From Rhodopirellula sp. (lineage in GTDB: Bacteria; Planctomycetota; Planctomycetia; Pirellulales; Pirellulaceae): a stretch of DNA of 64,000 nucleotides. Below the pieces are notes generated by a model. That model did no database searches and was not told the DNA's origin. It was given only the letters and a program-made list of their open reading frames with translations. The translations under genes and the position numbers were made by a program. Every line of letters starts with the position of its first letter. Within the stretch, counting starts at the first letter, position 1. Below are positions 39,501 through 48,629 of this stretch, in pieces. The stretch is from assembly GCA_002701385.1 (NCBI GenBank), contig NZVD01000007.1:20466-84465 (forward strand), written 5' to 3'.

Positions 39501-41403
39501 CGGTAGGAGTCGCAACAACGGTCCCATTGGCAATCGTAATGGTCGAATCGATCCATTCTTGCTTCTTTCCGCTGCCGTTGTTATACGGGATGCCGTTAAA
39601 TTGCCGGGCTTGTGTGAGATTGCGATTCGCGTAAGTGTAACCCCAAAGCAGAGTTCTGGATGAGATGTCAACTGCCACAAGTGCACCAGCCGAAGTCGGA
39701 CAAACCAGCACTCCGTCGGCAAATGAGGGTGAAGCACTCGAGAGTCGTCGATTGGAATCCAGAGTGATCTTGCGGTTGTCTACATGGGCAAGTTGCTGCT
39801 GCCATTCGAGCTGACCGGTCATTGCATCGAGGACTAATAGTCGAATTTCACCGTTCTTTTCACCAATCGCATAGAGTTTTTCGTAGAGAGGTAACGGAGG
39901 ACCTAGGAAGAAAATACCGGCTAAGTCTGCAGAATCTTCACCGGTTTCTCCGCCCACAATCCAATTTAAGCTCCCTTCACTTTCGATATCCAGCGAAATG
40001 AGCTTATTGGTCGATCTTGGTCCACCGGCATTGGACGTTCTTGGATTAAAAACGAAACTCCGGCTGTTGGTTTGCTTGACGATCTCCAGATCCCACAGGG
40101 CAAAAACCTGTTTCCCATCACTGCAAACTTGTCCAAACGCATGGTCCTGCATCAATCGCTGACGTAGCTCGTTCTTACGGCTGACATCTGCAGTACCTGC
40201 ATTCTGTGTAGAGGTCTCCAGCAAACTGTCTTCATCTTCAGTTTCAAACCAAGGGAATTCCCATTTCCGTTTCCCCGTTTCAAAGTCTATCGCGATCACA
40301 CGAGAAGGACTACGCGTTATAACGGTGTTGCCCACAACCAAGGGTTGAACCGAGGAGATGGCATGTCGTTGCTGTAACTGTTGAGATTGAATGAGAGACT
40401 TTAAATGGCCTTCGTCGATCCGATCAGCACCAGTTGGAACTCTCCATCGTATTGACGGTAAAGGAACGCCACCCTGACTGATAGCATTTCGGTCTGGTGA
40501 ACCGCGGAATAAGACCCATTCGATGTTGTCGTGGATCGAATGGACCTCTCCCTTGCCTGCCAGTCGATTTAGCCAATCAATTGGGTTTTCCTCCGAGTTA
40601 AAAATCTCACGTCGCTCACCACCGATTTCAAAGGTGGCACCAGGTAATCCATTTTTTAGCTCCAATAGAGTTTCTGAAGCTTTATTGGGAAGCTGGGCAT
40701 GGAGCCAACACGTGGCTAATACGAGTGAGAGTTCGGGGTCATATTTTTTGCGAGCCCCAGGCGTATTGTGTACTCGTTGAAAATTAAGAGCTGCCGCTAG
40801 TGGATGGCCATTGTCCAGATCGCGATAGGCTAGCAAGATGGCGGATTCATACCCGGATTCAGTGTGGAAGTACTTCCGGGTTACTTCTGTTAGTCCAGAG
40901 ATATTCCCTGAAGAAAGTGAAGCATTGAGGATTTGCTTGGCTTCTGTCCCATATTGAAGTTCGTAAATCTCCAATGCCTGAGGAGGTAAAGAGCCGAGTA
41001 GTCGTTGAGCTTCCCCTTTCAGGCTTACAAACGTTCCTGGGGACTCTTCCAACTCCACAAAATAGTCCTGATTTTCATCGGTGCCTTCTTGGTTTGCATT
41101 GGAATCTGCATTAGGAGCGACCTCTTCCTCAAAGGAATGGGTAAGGATGGTACCCAGATGGGAGACCGCATCTCCAAATTGCTCTTCCTCTACAGCACGC
41201 TTTGCCCGACTCAGATGTTGCTTTACGACGCGAGGTGCAGGCAAAAAGACATTGGTGGTGGGTTCCTGTGCTGTCAATTCCAAGGAATTGGAGTAACCGA
41301 ATGCCAATACCGTCAGCATGACTAGGAGAAGACGCAGCAACGATGTGGCTTCGTTTACGTTACGAAACACAGTTATAAAGGTTGGTTTTGAAGGTTTTTT
41401 CAT
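36535..41403 (-). CDS. Giant secreted PQQ-like beta-propeller / TPR protein
   Basis: Up to 1666 aa ORF; internal start MKKPSKPTF... then signal-like hydrophobic stretch; repeats such as VIAIDFETGKRKWEFPW, LVLDAMTGQLEWQQQL, LICLDLLTGKPRWKP, ISVETGEPVWEED, NCVDPITGETIWIR, YALDAGTGEFLWQTP. Confidence 0.85.
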   Translation of the reverse strand: MKKPSKPTFITVFRNVNEATSLLRLLLVMLTVLAFGYSNSLELTAQEPTTNVFLPAPRVVKQHLSRAKRAVEEEQFGDAVSHLGTILTHSFEEEVAPNADSNANQEGTDENQDYFVELEESPGTFVSLKGEAQRLLGSLPPQALEIYELQYGTEAKQILNASLSSGNISGLTEVTRKYFHTESGYESAILLAYRDLDNGHPLAAALNFQRVHNTPGARKKYDPELSLVLATCWLHAQLPNKASETLLELKNGLPGATFEIGGERREIFNSEENPIDWLNRLAGKGEVHSIHDNIEWVLFRGSPDRNAISQGGVPLPSIRWRVPTGADRIDEGHLKSLIQSQQLQQRHAISSVQPLVVGNTVITRSPSRVIAIDFETGKRKWEFPWFETEDEDSLLETSTQNAGTADVSRKNELRQRLMQDHAFGQVCSDGKQVFALWDLEIVKQTNSRSFVFNPRTSNAGGPRSTNKLISLDIESEGSLNWIVGGETGEDSADLAGIFFLGPPLPLYEKLYAIGEKNGEIRLLVLDAMTGQLEWQQQLAHVDNRKITLDSNRRLSSASPSFADGVLVCPTSAGALVAVDISSRTLLWGYTYANRNLTQARQFNGIPYNNGSGKKQEWIDSTITIANGTVVATPTENSNLICLDLLTGKPRWKPVPRTGDLYIGCVVDNLALIVGQSKISSISVETGEPVWEEDLVLERGVVNGRGFRSEDTYFIPTSNKQLIQVEIESGKPLKTIELNESFGNLVCFQEQVISQTPDAVAVYYQLEPLKKQVAQRLEEDADDIWALSRQSELKLQEGDYDGALLTLRRSVELAPDDLSIGQLLIRTMLRLLEQDYTSYQNLIAELESMPLTRQQIDSLLQTKAIGQRTNGELIAAFDTYLQLIDHTRQSEEAGANVNEALKLTIQGVHVRTDRWVQGQLRSLLVASNDQQRSEIETRISKYLDEAIQDQDANRLRDFTRFFGTHTLADTARIELASTLVDSESSFIQETVEAELLLVSLQLESTDETIQRRCHVELAKLYENVERYPESHDYYMELQSRWADVPVDGEMTGSEFAANRLKAEHFQNITNSTNAWPHGFTSVERTKDTEGQFPSYQRIYNIPIKEIRGPWPTGYSVGYDQQKNAIAIRSATGKIVQEVSLNTGRQVFGTQYTVAYAKIYGHYMFTFIGREVLAIDLLNESNDPNEAILWRKPILPVNTNSSVSIPLRSRVTTTPWGTRRYNAVDSSGNKLGLSGDINLNGIVYQQQGDLNCVDPITGETIWIRNGIQTGSEIYTQGNRIIVIAPNSVVATEYSLIDGSEVQQIEGITRSERWPIEGFKSLVYQLTGTDIMIGLQDVSNGEMIWQQTYITGLRGQMMGSRLALMQPTGKFEIRDLLTGEPVVQQTLPEEPQMTNLYVIPYADQFLVIPNRSATLRGITIPSIGMKTHLINGNIYALDAGTGEFLWQTPAAVEGWALPMSQSSSSPVMAFIRQLNPTSTQNRTSGSIRSEVFCMDKRDGRMLMPPREIPGYIRVFNVISDLANKKVTVVVDKNHIFNFTLTEQSTWPAAPVRMHAQAAGSATGSANAFAKGLFEAFGQVGKAVQQQNQAKEIPKEAAPQEEKKEPAKQEKKPDPKPEEAPEKPKP

Positions 41404-42014
41404 CCTGAAAACCTTGGAAATAGAAGTTTTTTTAAAAGAATAAAATCCCTCAAAAAGTACCTGATTTCGACGAATCCAGACTCTCAATGGGACGTTTACT
41501 CCGAATAGTGGCGGAGATACCGTCATTGTACGCATTTTCGATTTAAAAATCTCGTATTCGTGGGTCTCGAAGGGAGGAATTCGGGATGCGGCTGCCCATT
41601 ACTTGCTTTTCAATGAGCATGATCAACGCTTATAACGTTAATTAAACCCCTTGTTTTATAGTGTTTTAGTAGGGTTTAGTAGGTGAGTGACACCCACTCG
41701 ATGAATTGGCTCTCATTGAAAATCGAATATTGGCACAATCTAACGGTGAGCTCTTTTTATGGGTGCTCCGGAGGTCTAGAAGCTGTTTTTAGAGGAATTT
41801 CGGCGGTATTTGAGGGGGTTTTCGAATGAACAGAGAAGGAGAACGGTCTTGTTGTCCGACAAGACCATAAAGAGAGAGGCTGGATTAGTTTTTCAGGTTT
41901 TATTGCCTTTACTATTGCATTTATCGTGCAAAACCGGCCTAATTACCCGCAGGTTGAAAAAATTAACAGATAGAAAACGTCGTCACACGACTCAATTTCA
42001 TCGTATTTCCTTAC

Positions 42015-42021
42015 AAGGAGG
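42015..42021 (+). promoter_or_regulatory. Strong Shine-Dalgarno of HU gene
   Basis: AAGGAGG 8 nt upstream of ATG 42030. Confidence 0.85.
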
Positions 42022-42029
42022 ACAGATAA

Positions 42030-42347
42030 ATGGCTAAAGCCCCAACCAAAACTCAGGTATTGAATACTGTTGCTGACTCGTCCGGTGTCGGTAAGAAAGA
42101 AGTAACGGCAGTGTTAGACGCACTTGCAGGAATGATCGGTGACACAATCAGCGATGGTGAAACCCCGTTTACAATTCCAGGTCTATGTAAGATTGTTGTT
42201 CAGCATAAAGAAGCAAAGCCTGAACGCCCTGGTACCAACCCATTTACTGGTGAGCCTACTATCTTCAAAGCTCAGCCAGCAAAGAACGTTGTTAAAATTC
42301 GTCCTTTGAAAGGTCTGAAAGACATGGTTGGCCAACCTGGCGCATAA
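42030..42347 (+). CDS. HU-family DNA-binding protein
   Basis: 105 aa: KTQVLNTVADSSGVGKKEVTAVLDALAGMIGDTISDGETPFTIPGLCKIVVQHKEAKPERPGTNPFTGEPTIFKAQPAKNVVKIRPLKGLK. Confidence 0.93.
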   Translation: MAKAPTKTQVLNTVADSSGVGKKEVTAVLDALAGMIGDTISDGETPFTIPGLCKIVVQHKEAKPERPGTNPFTGEPTIFKAQPAKNVVKIRPLKGLKDMVGQPGA

Positions 42348-42389
42348 CCATTACCTAGCTCCTAAGCTTAGGTACATAATTTAGAAAAG

Positions 42390-42419
42390 CGGCGTTCTCG
42401 AAAGAACGCCGTTTTTTTT
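42390..42419 (+). terminator. Rho-independent terminator after HU
   Basis: CGGCGTTCT-cgaa-AGAACGCCG followed by T8. Confidence 0.93.
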
Positions 42420-42495
42420 ATGTTGGCAACAACCAAATCACTTATTTTGCATAACATCTGCATCAGTTGCTTACAGGCCAGCTAAACTAATTCGT

Positions 42496-43548
42496 ATGAC
42501 TCCTCATCAGATACTCGTAGGCCTTTTAATACTTTACCCCGCCCTAGCCTGGTGGCTTTTTCGGGTTTTGTGGGTGTCCGAAAACCGCCTGCGGGCAATT
42601 CTTCTCAAGCTGAGTTTGCTAGTGGGCTCGTCTCTATACTTGTTCGGAGCTTTGGAATACTACTTTATGCACTCGGTTGCAATCTCTGATGGATTTGGGC
42701 AGACCTTAATGCACCGTAATTGGATCAATAAATACGGTGATCGCCCTAAAAACTCATTTGGCTTACGGGATGCCGAACCGGTTATGGGGGACAAGCCGAC
42801 GCTTTACGTAGTCGGGGATAGTTTTACAGCTGGACACGGTATTGATGATCATCGAGACCGTTACGCCAATTTGCTGGAGAACCATCTTGCTGGAGAATGG
42901 GACTTGATGTTATTAGCCAAAGGGGGCTGGGGTACGGAGAAACAGTTGGAAGTGTATTCCGAATGGTCCAATTTGAGAGAAGATCGAGAAGGTGTCATCG
43001 TTTGGCAGTATTACATTAATGACATTGATCATTCTGGCATCGCCACCGGACTGACTCGTCCTTCGATTCATTTTGGAGCCCCTCGGCTGCTCAAGCCGGT
43101 CGTCGATAATTACCATCTTGCTAACTTCCTTTATTGGGGAGTCTTTCGGGCTATCTACGCACAGCAGCTGGGTGAACAGTATCTGTCCTACCTGACAAAT
43201 TGTTACGAGAATCAGGAATCATGGGATCACCATCAGCAGCAATTACAGCGAGTAGCAGACTTGCGACAGCGGTCCGAGTTAACCACGGTTGAAGAGATCC
43301 CTCCTGAACGTAAGTTGATTGTCGTGGTTTACCCGAATTTAAAAGACATCGAGGGTACACGCAAAATGTCTGAAAAGGTAGTTAGTTTTTTCAGAACCAG
43401 AGATGTCGATGTTGTGGATATGGCCGAGTTGCTTGCAGACTATGAATCAGATGAGATAACCGTCAATGCACTCGATGGGCACGCTAACGAAATGGTCAAT
43501 CGATTATTGGCAGACCACTTGTACCAACACTTTTTTCAGCAGTTTTGA
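42496..43548 (+). CDS. SGNH/GDSL-hydrolase-like membrane-anchored protein
   Basis: N-terminal TM segments; LYVVGDSFTAGHGIDD (GDSF block) and C-terminal NALDGHANEMVNRLLADHL (DxxH block). Confidence 0.78.
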   Translation: MTPHQILVGLLILYPALAWWLFRVLWVSENRLRAILLKLSLLVGSSLYLFGALEYYFMHSVAISDGFGQTLMHRNWINKYGDRPKNSFGLRDAEPVMGDKPTLYVVGDSFTAGHGIDDHRDRYANLLENHLAGEWDLMLLAKGGWGTEKQLEVYSEWSNLREDREGVIVWQYYINDIDHSGIATGLTRPSIHFGAPRLLKPVVDNYHLANFLYWGVFRAIYAQQLGEQYLSYLTNCYENQESWDHHQQQLQRVADLRQRSELTTVEEIPPERKLIVVVYPNLKDIEGTRKMSEKVVSFFRTRDVDVVDMAELLADYESDEITVNALDGHANEMVNRLLADHLYQHFFQQF

Positions 43549-43671
43549 TATGTCGAGCCGACTGTTTGAGGTGGCTCTTGATTTAATCAGTACCGAGTTG
43601 ACGGGAAGAGCTTTCTGCTCGCCCGACAGATATTTAACGCATTCAGTGTTAAATGGTGGGGGATATGGCAG

Positions 43672-43700
43672 AAAAAAGCCTGCTGACCGGGCCAGCAGGC
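43672..43700 (-). terminator. Terminator downstream of tRNA-Phe
   Basis: GCCTGCTG-accgggc-CAGCAGGC hairpin, with A6 on plus = T6 on minus after the stem. Confidence 0.85.
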
Positions 43701-43709
43701 ATAAGAAAG

Positions 43710-43782
43710 TGGTCGGGGGCGGGCTCGAACCGCCGACACTCGGATTTTCAATCCGATGCTCTACCAACTGAGCTACCCGACC
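43710..43782 (-). tRNA. tRNA-Phe (GAA)
   Basis: Reverse complement folds as a cloverleaf: acceptor GGTCGGG/CCCGACC, D arm GCTCAGTTGGTAGAGC, anticodon arm TCGGA-TTGAAAA-TCCGA (GAA), T arm GGCGG-TTCGAGC-CCGCC. Confidence 0.96.
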
Positions 43783-44079
43783 ATATCAGCTGTATCTGTT
43801 TTTATAGTGATACTTTGCAGTATCGGCACAGAACGTGTGAAAAAATAGGTTAAAGCAATTAATCTCAGTCGACAACCCCACAGGTAGATTTGATTTCTAA
43901 AAAACTCAGGGCAATATAGGGCTGATTGGTCGTCTGCTAGGTTGCTTGACACCCCCTATCTAATGTCTAATATTCGTTTAGGGAAATGGGTAAATACTCT
44001 ACAGGGATAGAGGGGGATTATCCGCTTTGCCGATATACTTCTCATACCATCAGCTTGTCTTTTTTGGAACTTCGGAATA

Positions 44080-45885
44080 ATGCAAATGCGACTCTTTGTC
44101 GTTGTGGGGTTACTGCTTGGTTCAGTAGGGCTCTCTCCGCTTAACGGGCAGGATTTCGTGAAGTCCGCTCGCGTGCGTGCCATTGTGGATAAGGCGATCG
44201 AGTTCCTTGAAAGCGACCTTACAGGTGCTCCTCAAATGTCGCCGGCGGCTTATGGTTCAATCCTTGTCGGGTATACGGTGTATAAATATCACGATATTTA
44301 TCAGGTGCCGGGCGGAAAGAATCACCCCAAGGTGGTGGCTGGTAGAAAAAGGGCTTTAGAAGCGGTTGCGGATGTTTCTCAACCGAATTACACGCAGGAG
44401 AAGAAATATTACACTGCTGCTATCGCAGCGATTTTCTTTCTTGATACAGACCCGGATGCCCACCGCAATGAAATTGCTACGCTGATCGACGTGATTCAAA
44501 AAGGGCAAAAGAAAAACGGTTCTTGGGGATATCCCGGTTCGAGCCCCAAAGAAGGGGATAATTCGGTAACCCAATTTGTCGCCTTAGCACTTTGGATGGC
44601 AAAAAACCGTGGCTTTGATGTGGATACAAACACGCTTGCTTTGGCAACCAATTGGTTTTTACGAACTCAGGCGCCTGATGGTGCTTGGGGCTACCATGGA
44701 AACGACCCCGGAGTATTTCGCCGAGTTTCACAGGAAGTGAAAGGGGAAACCGGTGGGGATAATTCGTGGGGGCACCAGTCGGATGCCGCTTGTGGTGCTT
44801 CAAGTCTGTATATTCTTGCGGGTACTTTGCAGTTTATTAATCAAAAGCCGAAGACCGAGCCCAAGAAACAGGCCAATGTAAGTAGTGCGGTGAAGCTCAA
44901 GACGGATGATGAGAAGTTTGCGGCGAATCCGTTGACTGACCAGGTCGATCGCGCATATTTGATGGAATCGCTCGCTTTGGCGGATAGGTGGTTTGGAAGG
45001 CACTTTAAATTTTCCGGTAAATCCGGCAGGAAGCAGGCCTATCAAAATGTCTTCAAGAGTCGTTCGATTGCCATAGGGTTGAATGACGAAGAACCGGCGC
45101 GTTGGCTCTATTATTCACTTTACATTTATGAGCGGTATGAAACGTTCCGAGCGTTGGCTAATGAGCAGTCACTGATGGTGGAACCGCCATGGTACAGTCG
45201 TGGAGTCGCGTTTTTAGAGGCTGAGCAACGTAGTTCGGGCAACGGATCCTTTAGAGGTCCGGCGCAGACACAGGTAGCTGGTCCTGCCATGGATACTTGC
45301 TTTGGATTACTGTTTCTGATGCGAAGCACGCTCAAGAGTGTCTCCAATCTGGCTCGAGACACGCAGTTCATTTCTCTAGGAGAATTACCCGAAGACGCAG
45401 CCAATGCTCGGATTGTCGATGGAAAAATCGTAACCACGGAATTGGGAGGAGATATTGGTAATCTTCTCGATCAGCTAGAAGGGCTGGATCCTGAGAAATT
45501 CGAAAACATGAAGAAATTCCCCAAGGTGCTGGAGTTATCAGCGGATGAAGAGGAGCGGAAGGCACAGATTGCTCGCGTGAAATCTATGATTTCGGAAGGG
45601 GCTCCTGCAGCACGGAGAGTCGCAATTCGAGCCTATGCCCGTGAGCAGGGACTCGATGCCGTGCCGATTCTGTTGTACGCCTTAACCGATCCGGACGTGG
45701 TGGCAACGCAGGAAGCTCGTAATGCACTGCGATTCATCAGTCGGCGACTCAATGGATTTGGTTTACCGGACAATCCGTCACCGGAAGAAAAGGCAGAAGC
45801 GATCGCTAAGTGGCGTAATTGGTATCTGCAAGTACGTCCCGAAGCCGAGCTGGAAGAAGATGGGGTTACTGGGGTCAATCAGTAG
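44080..45885 (+). CDS. Secreted prenyltransferase/squalene-oxidase-repeat-like protein
   Basis: KNGSWGYPGSSPKEGDNSVTQFVALALWMAKNRG and QAPDGAWGYHGND are QW-like alpha/alpha-toroid repeats; C-terminal HEAT-like segment AVPILLYALTDPDVVATQEARNALRFISRR. Confidence 0.75.
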   Translation: MQMRLFVVVGLLLGSVGLSPLNGQDFVKSARVRAIVDKAIEFLESDLTGAPQMSPAAYGSILVGYTVYKYHDIYQVPGGKNHPKVVAGRKRALEAVADVSQPNYTQEKKYYTAAIAAIFFLDTDPDAHRNEIATLIDVIQKGQKKNGSWGYPGSSPKEGDNSVTQFVALALWMAKNRGFDVDTNTLALATNWFLRTQAPDGAWGYHGNDPGVFRRVSQEVKGETGGDNSWGHQSDAACGASSLYILAGTLQFINQKPKTEPKKQANVSSAVKLKTDDEKFAANPLTDQVDRAYLMESLALADRWFGRHFKFSGKSGRKQAYQNVFKSRSIAIGLNDEEPARWLYYSLYIYERYETFRALANEQSLMVEPPWYSRGVAFLEAEQRSSGNGSFRGPAQTQVAGPAMDTCFGLLFLMRSTLKSVSNLARDTQFISLGELPEDAANARIVDGKIVTTELGGDIGNLLDQLEGLDPEKFENMKKFPKVLELSADEEERKAQIARVKSMISEGAPAARRVAIRAYAREQGLDAVPILLYALTDPDVVATQEARNALRFISRRLNGFGLPDNPSPEEKAEAIAKWRNWYLQVRPEAELEEDGVTGVNQ

Positions 45886-45923
45886 AGCTCAATGCCTCGG
45901 GTGACAACAAAGAATAGCAATCT

Positions 45924-46823
45924 ATGAGTACTGTTAATCCACTAGAACTGCCAGGTCGTCGTCCTGTTCGCTATAAGGACATGATCAAGATAACCTCCTT
46001 TGAGAAGGTTACCAGTTTTCTTTTTGCCTTGAATTTCCTCATTGGGATGTTTTTTGTCGCGATGTTCTTTATGTGGCTAGGAACTGTGCAGATTGTTCGT
46101 ATTGAACCGGTGCCGATTGTCATGGTGGAACCAAAGCCTCCAGGGGACAATCCCAAAGGCTATGAAGAAGATGTTGAAGCTCCAGGTTTGGAAGAATCGC
46201 AGGACTTCACCGAACCACGTATTGAAGAGACGTTTCTTGCGGTGACTGACGCGGTCACTGCGACATCCGGAGCTCTCGTGGCCATGAACACCGGAGCGAC
46301 TTCTAGTAGTCATGGTTCCGGTTTAGGAGATCGCCGAAGCCCGGGGGGCACCGGAGGTGGCGGTGGAAAGGACTACAGCGATCGCTGGAAGATTAATATT
46401 ACAGCTCGGAATATCGATAGCTTTGCCAGGATTCTGGATCAATTTAATATCGAGTGCGTCGTATTTGGTGGAGGGGTTAGTACGTTTGACTATGCGAAAA
46501 ATCTATCGGATACAGCTCCCACCAAATACTCGCTGGAAAAATCGGACGGACGGAGTGTTTATAACCCGTCAGAAGAAAATGCAATTGTCTGGACCAAGGA
46601 ACTGTGTGAAAAAGCGGGAATCCGAACAGCCGGACGGTTCCCGACTCATGCCTATCCTGTAGAGCTTAATGCCATATTGACCAAGTTGGAATTTGATAAA
46701 GCACAGGCTGCAGGCAAGACAATGGATGAAGTACGGCGTACTACTTTTGAAGTGCGTGGCGCCGGGGGCGGATTTCAGTTCGTTATAACCAACCAGGAAT
46801 ATCAGGTTGCGATTAGAAGATAA
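45924..46823 (+). CDS. Single-TM TonB-like/ExbD-associated hypothetical protein
   Basis: TM SFLFALNFLIGMFFVAMFFMWLGTVQIV followed by Pro/Glu-rich linker PVPIVMVEPKPPGDNPKGYEEDVEAPG and globular C-terminus; directly upstream of exbB-like gene. Confidence 0.6.
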   Translation: MSTVNPLELPGRRPVRYKDMIKITSFEKVTSFLFALNFLIGMFFVAMFFMWLGTVQIVRIEPVPIVMVEPKPPGDNPKGYEEDVEAPGLEESQDFTEPRIEETFLAVTDAVTATSGALVAMNTGATSSSHGSGLGDRRSPGGTGGGGGKDYSDRWKINITARNIDSFARILDQFNIECVVFGGGVSTFDYAKNLSDTAPTKYSLEKSDGRSVYNPSEENAIVWTKELCEKAGIRTAGRFPTHAYPVELNAILTKLEFDKAQAAGKTMDEVRRTTFEVRGAGGGFQFVITNQEYQVAIRR

Positions 46824-46875
46824 GTAATAACATCTCGTTGATAAGCGTGATGTTTAAATGCATTGATTCAATGCT

Positions 46876-47580
46876 TTGTATAGAAGAAACGAGGAAACAG
46901 TGAATACGTTTTTGTTATTTGCACAGGACGACGCAGGCGGCGGAGCATCCGTCTCGGACTATTTAGATTATGTAGGGAACAGCATCTATGGCGTGCTTGC
47001 TGTGATCGCTTTGTGGGGGCTGTATTTGGTCGTCATGGTTTGGCGGCGTGTCGGCGCGAAGCGATTTAAGAGTGAAGCTAAGCTGAATCAGTTCATGGAT
47101 GTCATCGATGAGCCCTTATTGCAAGGTGATTTTGACGGGGTGTTGAGTGTTTGTGATGGAAACAAACGAGCGATGGCCCAGCTGATTTATTTAGGGGTTA
47201 TGAATCGCTCCTTAGGATACGCTCAGGTGCGTCAGCTGATGGCCGATCGCTTCCAACGCGATGTTCTGGCTGATCTGGAAAATCGAACCAGCTTAATTAA
47301 CACCGTGATCAAAAGTGCCCCGATGGTAGGCCTGCTCGGTACGGTGGTCGGGATGATGGGAGCTTTTGGGAAACTCGCCACGGCAGATCAAGTGGACCCA
47401 TCGGTATTGGCCGGTAACATCATGGTCGCGTTGATCACCACTGCTAGTGGGCTGGCTATCGCGATTCCACTGACCGTGCTCTTGTCCTTTATCAATATTC
47501 GGATTCGGAAGCTGGAGGACATGGTGGGAGTTGGCTTGACTCGTTTCTTGCCTGCTCTAAAGCATGTAATGGATGATTAA
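46876..47580 (+). CDS. MotA/TolQ/ExbB proton channel family protein
   Basis: SLINTVIKSAPMVGLLGTVVGMMGAFGKLA...IMVALITTASGLAIAIPLTVLLSFINIRIRKL; start may be GTG 46900. Confidence 0.93.
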   Translation: MYRRNEETVNTFLLFAQDDAGGGASVSDYLDYVGNSIYGVLAVIALWGLYLVVMVWRRVGAKRFKSEAKLNQFMDVIDEPLLQGDFDGVLSVCDGNKRAMAQLIYLGVMNRSLGYAQVRQLMADRFQRDVLADLENRTSLINTVIKSAPMVGLLGTVVGMMGAFGKLATADQVDPSVLAGNIMVALITTASGLAIAIPLTVLLSFINIRIRKLEDMVGVGLTRFLPALKHVMDD

Positions 47581-47634
47581 GACGCTGTGTAACGAGTGTT
47601 GATTTTGTGAGAACGGCGAGAGAGAGTTTTTGAG

Positions 47635-48117
47635 ATGACGATGCAAGATGGAGCCGAACAACCGCTGATGGCGGAACGGGAAATCGAAGATCCGGAAATG
47701 GATATCACACCGATGATTGATATTACCTTTCTGTTGCTGATCTTTTTTCTCGTTGCTTCCAAGATGGATTCCCCTGCATCAGGAGAATTGCCCACGGCTG
47801 TGGCTAATCGTCCAATCATGGCTGATAAAGCGATCGTGTTAAATATCGAGAAACAGGGCGATGGCATCAAAGTGACATCACCTCAGCAATGGGATCAGCC
47901 TGCGAAGGAATTCTCCGGTGATATGGATACCCTCACCGGCGAAGTGACTGAATATGTTGGGCAGATTGTAGCCGTGGATGAAGAAAAGCAAGTGCTGTTA
48001 CAGGCCTCCGGTTTGGTGAAGCATCGGGATATATCCAAGGTGGCTCAGGCGGTTGGTAAGGTTGGTACAGATTCTTCCAAGAGTTTGTACGTGGCGGTGA
48101 AGCAGGTTGGGCAATAG
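47635..48117 (+). CDS. ExbD/TolR-family protein (copy 1)
   Basis: MDITPMIDITFLLLIFFLVASKM, conserved TM Asp. Confidence 0.93.
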   Translation: MTMQDGAEQPLMAEREIEDPEMDITPMIDITFLLLIFFLVASKMDSPASGELPTAVANRPIMADKAIVLNIEKQGDGIKVTSPQQWDQPAKEFSGDMDTLTGEVTEYVGQIVAVDEEKQVLLQASGLVKHRDISKVAQAVGKVGTDSSKSLYVAVKQVGQ

Positions 48118-48131
48118 GCGAGGATAGAGCA

Positions 48132-48623
48132 TTGACTGTGGATGACGACTACATGAGCGAACAGGTTTCTTTTGGTGGGAAGAAGCTAGAAGAAGATGAT
48201 CTGGATATGACTCCGATGGTCGATGTTACGTTCCTTCTACTGATTTTCTTTGTCATGACGGCTGCGTTTACGATCCAAACCTCGCTGCCTGTGCCGACGC
48301 CACAAAGCGAAGAAGCCAGTACCAATGCCGTTCCGGAGGATACGGATGAAGATCCTGAATTCATTACGGTCAAAGTCGATGCGGAAAATAACTTTTGGGT
48401 AACAGCAACCAATGGTCTGGATCAGGAGTGCACTGACATTAAAGACCTCCGCACTCAACTACGGTTGATGAAGGATGATATGGGAGAGGTGAATAAGATC
48501 GTAGTCGAGGCCAATGAAGAGTCCTTGCATGCTCAAGTCGTGGCAGCGATCGATGCGGGAATGGTCATCGGTGTCGACCAGGTGCAGTTAATGACCGTGC
48601 AGGAAGACAATATTAATTACTAA
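48132..48623 (+). CDS. ExbD/TolR-family protein (copy 2)
   Basis: LDMTPMVDVTFLLLIFFVMTAAF; start may be ATG 48153. Confidence 0.93.
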   Translation: MTVDDDYMSEQVSFGGKKLEEDDLDMTPMVDVTFLLLIFFVMTAAFTIQTSLPVPTPQSEEASTNAVPEDTDEDPEFITVKVDAENNFWVTATNGLDQECTDIKDLRTQLRLMKDDMGEVNKIVVEANEESLHAQVVAAIDAGMVIGVDQVQLMTVQEDNINY

Positions 48624-48629
48624 GGGCTA

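Noticed and set aside
1150-41740. TGGCAC hits (1157, 26525, 41732) as sigma54 -24 elements
   Set aside because: None is followed by a TTGC-type -12 element at the required spacing.
43504-43853. ORFs 43504-43767 (-), 43466-43771 (+), 43653-43853 (+)
   Set aside because: They overlap the tRNA-Phe gene and its terminator; no protein family resemblance.
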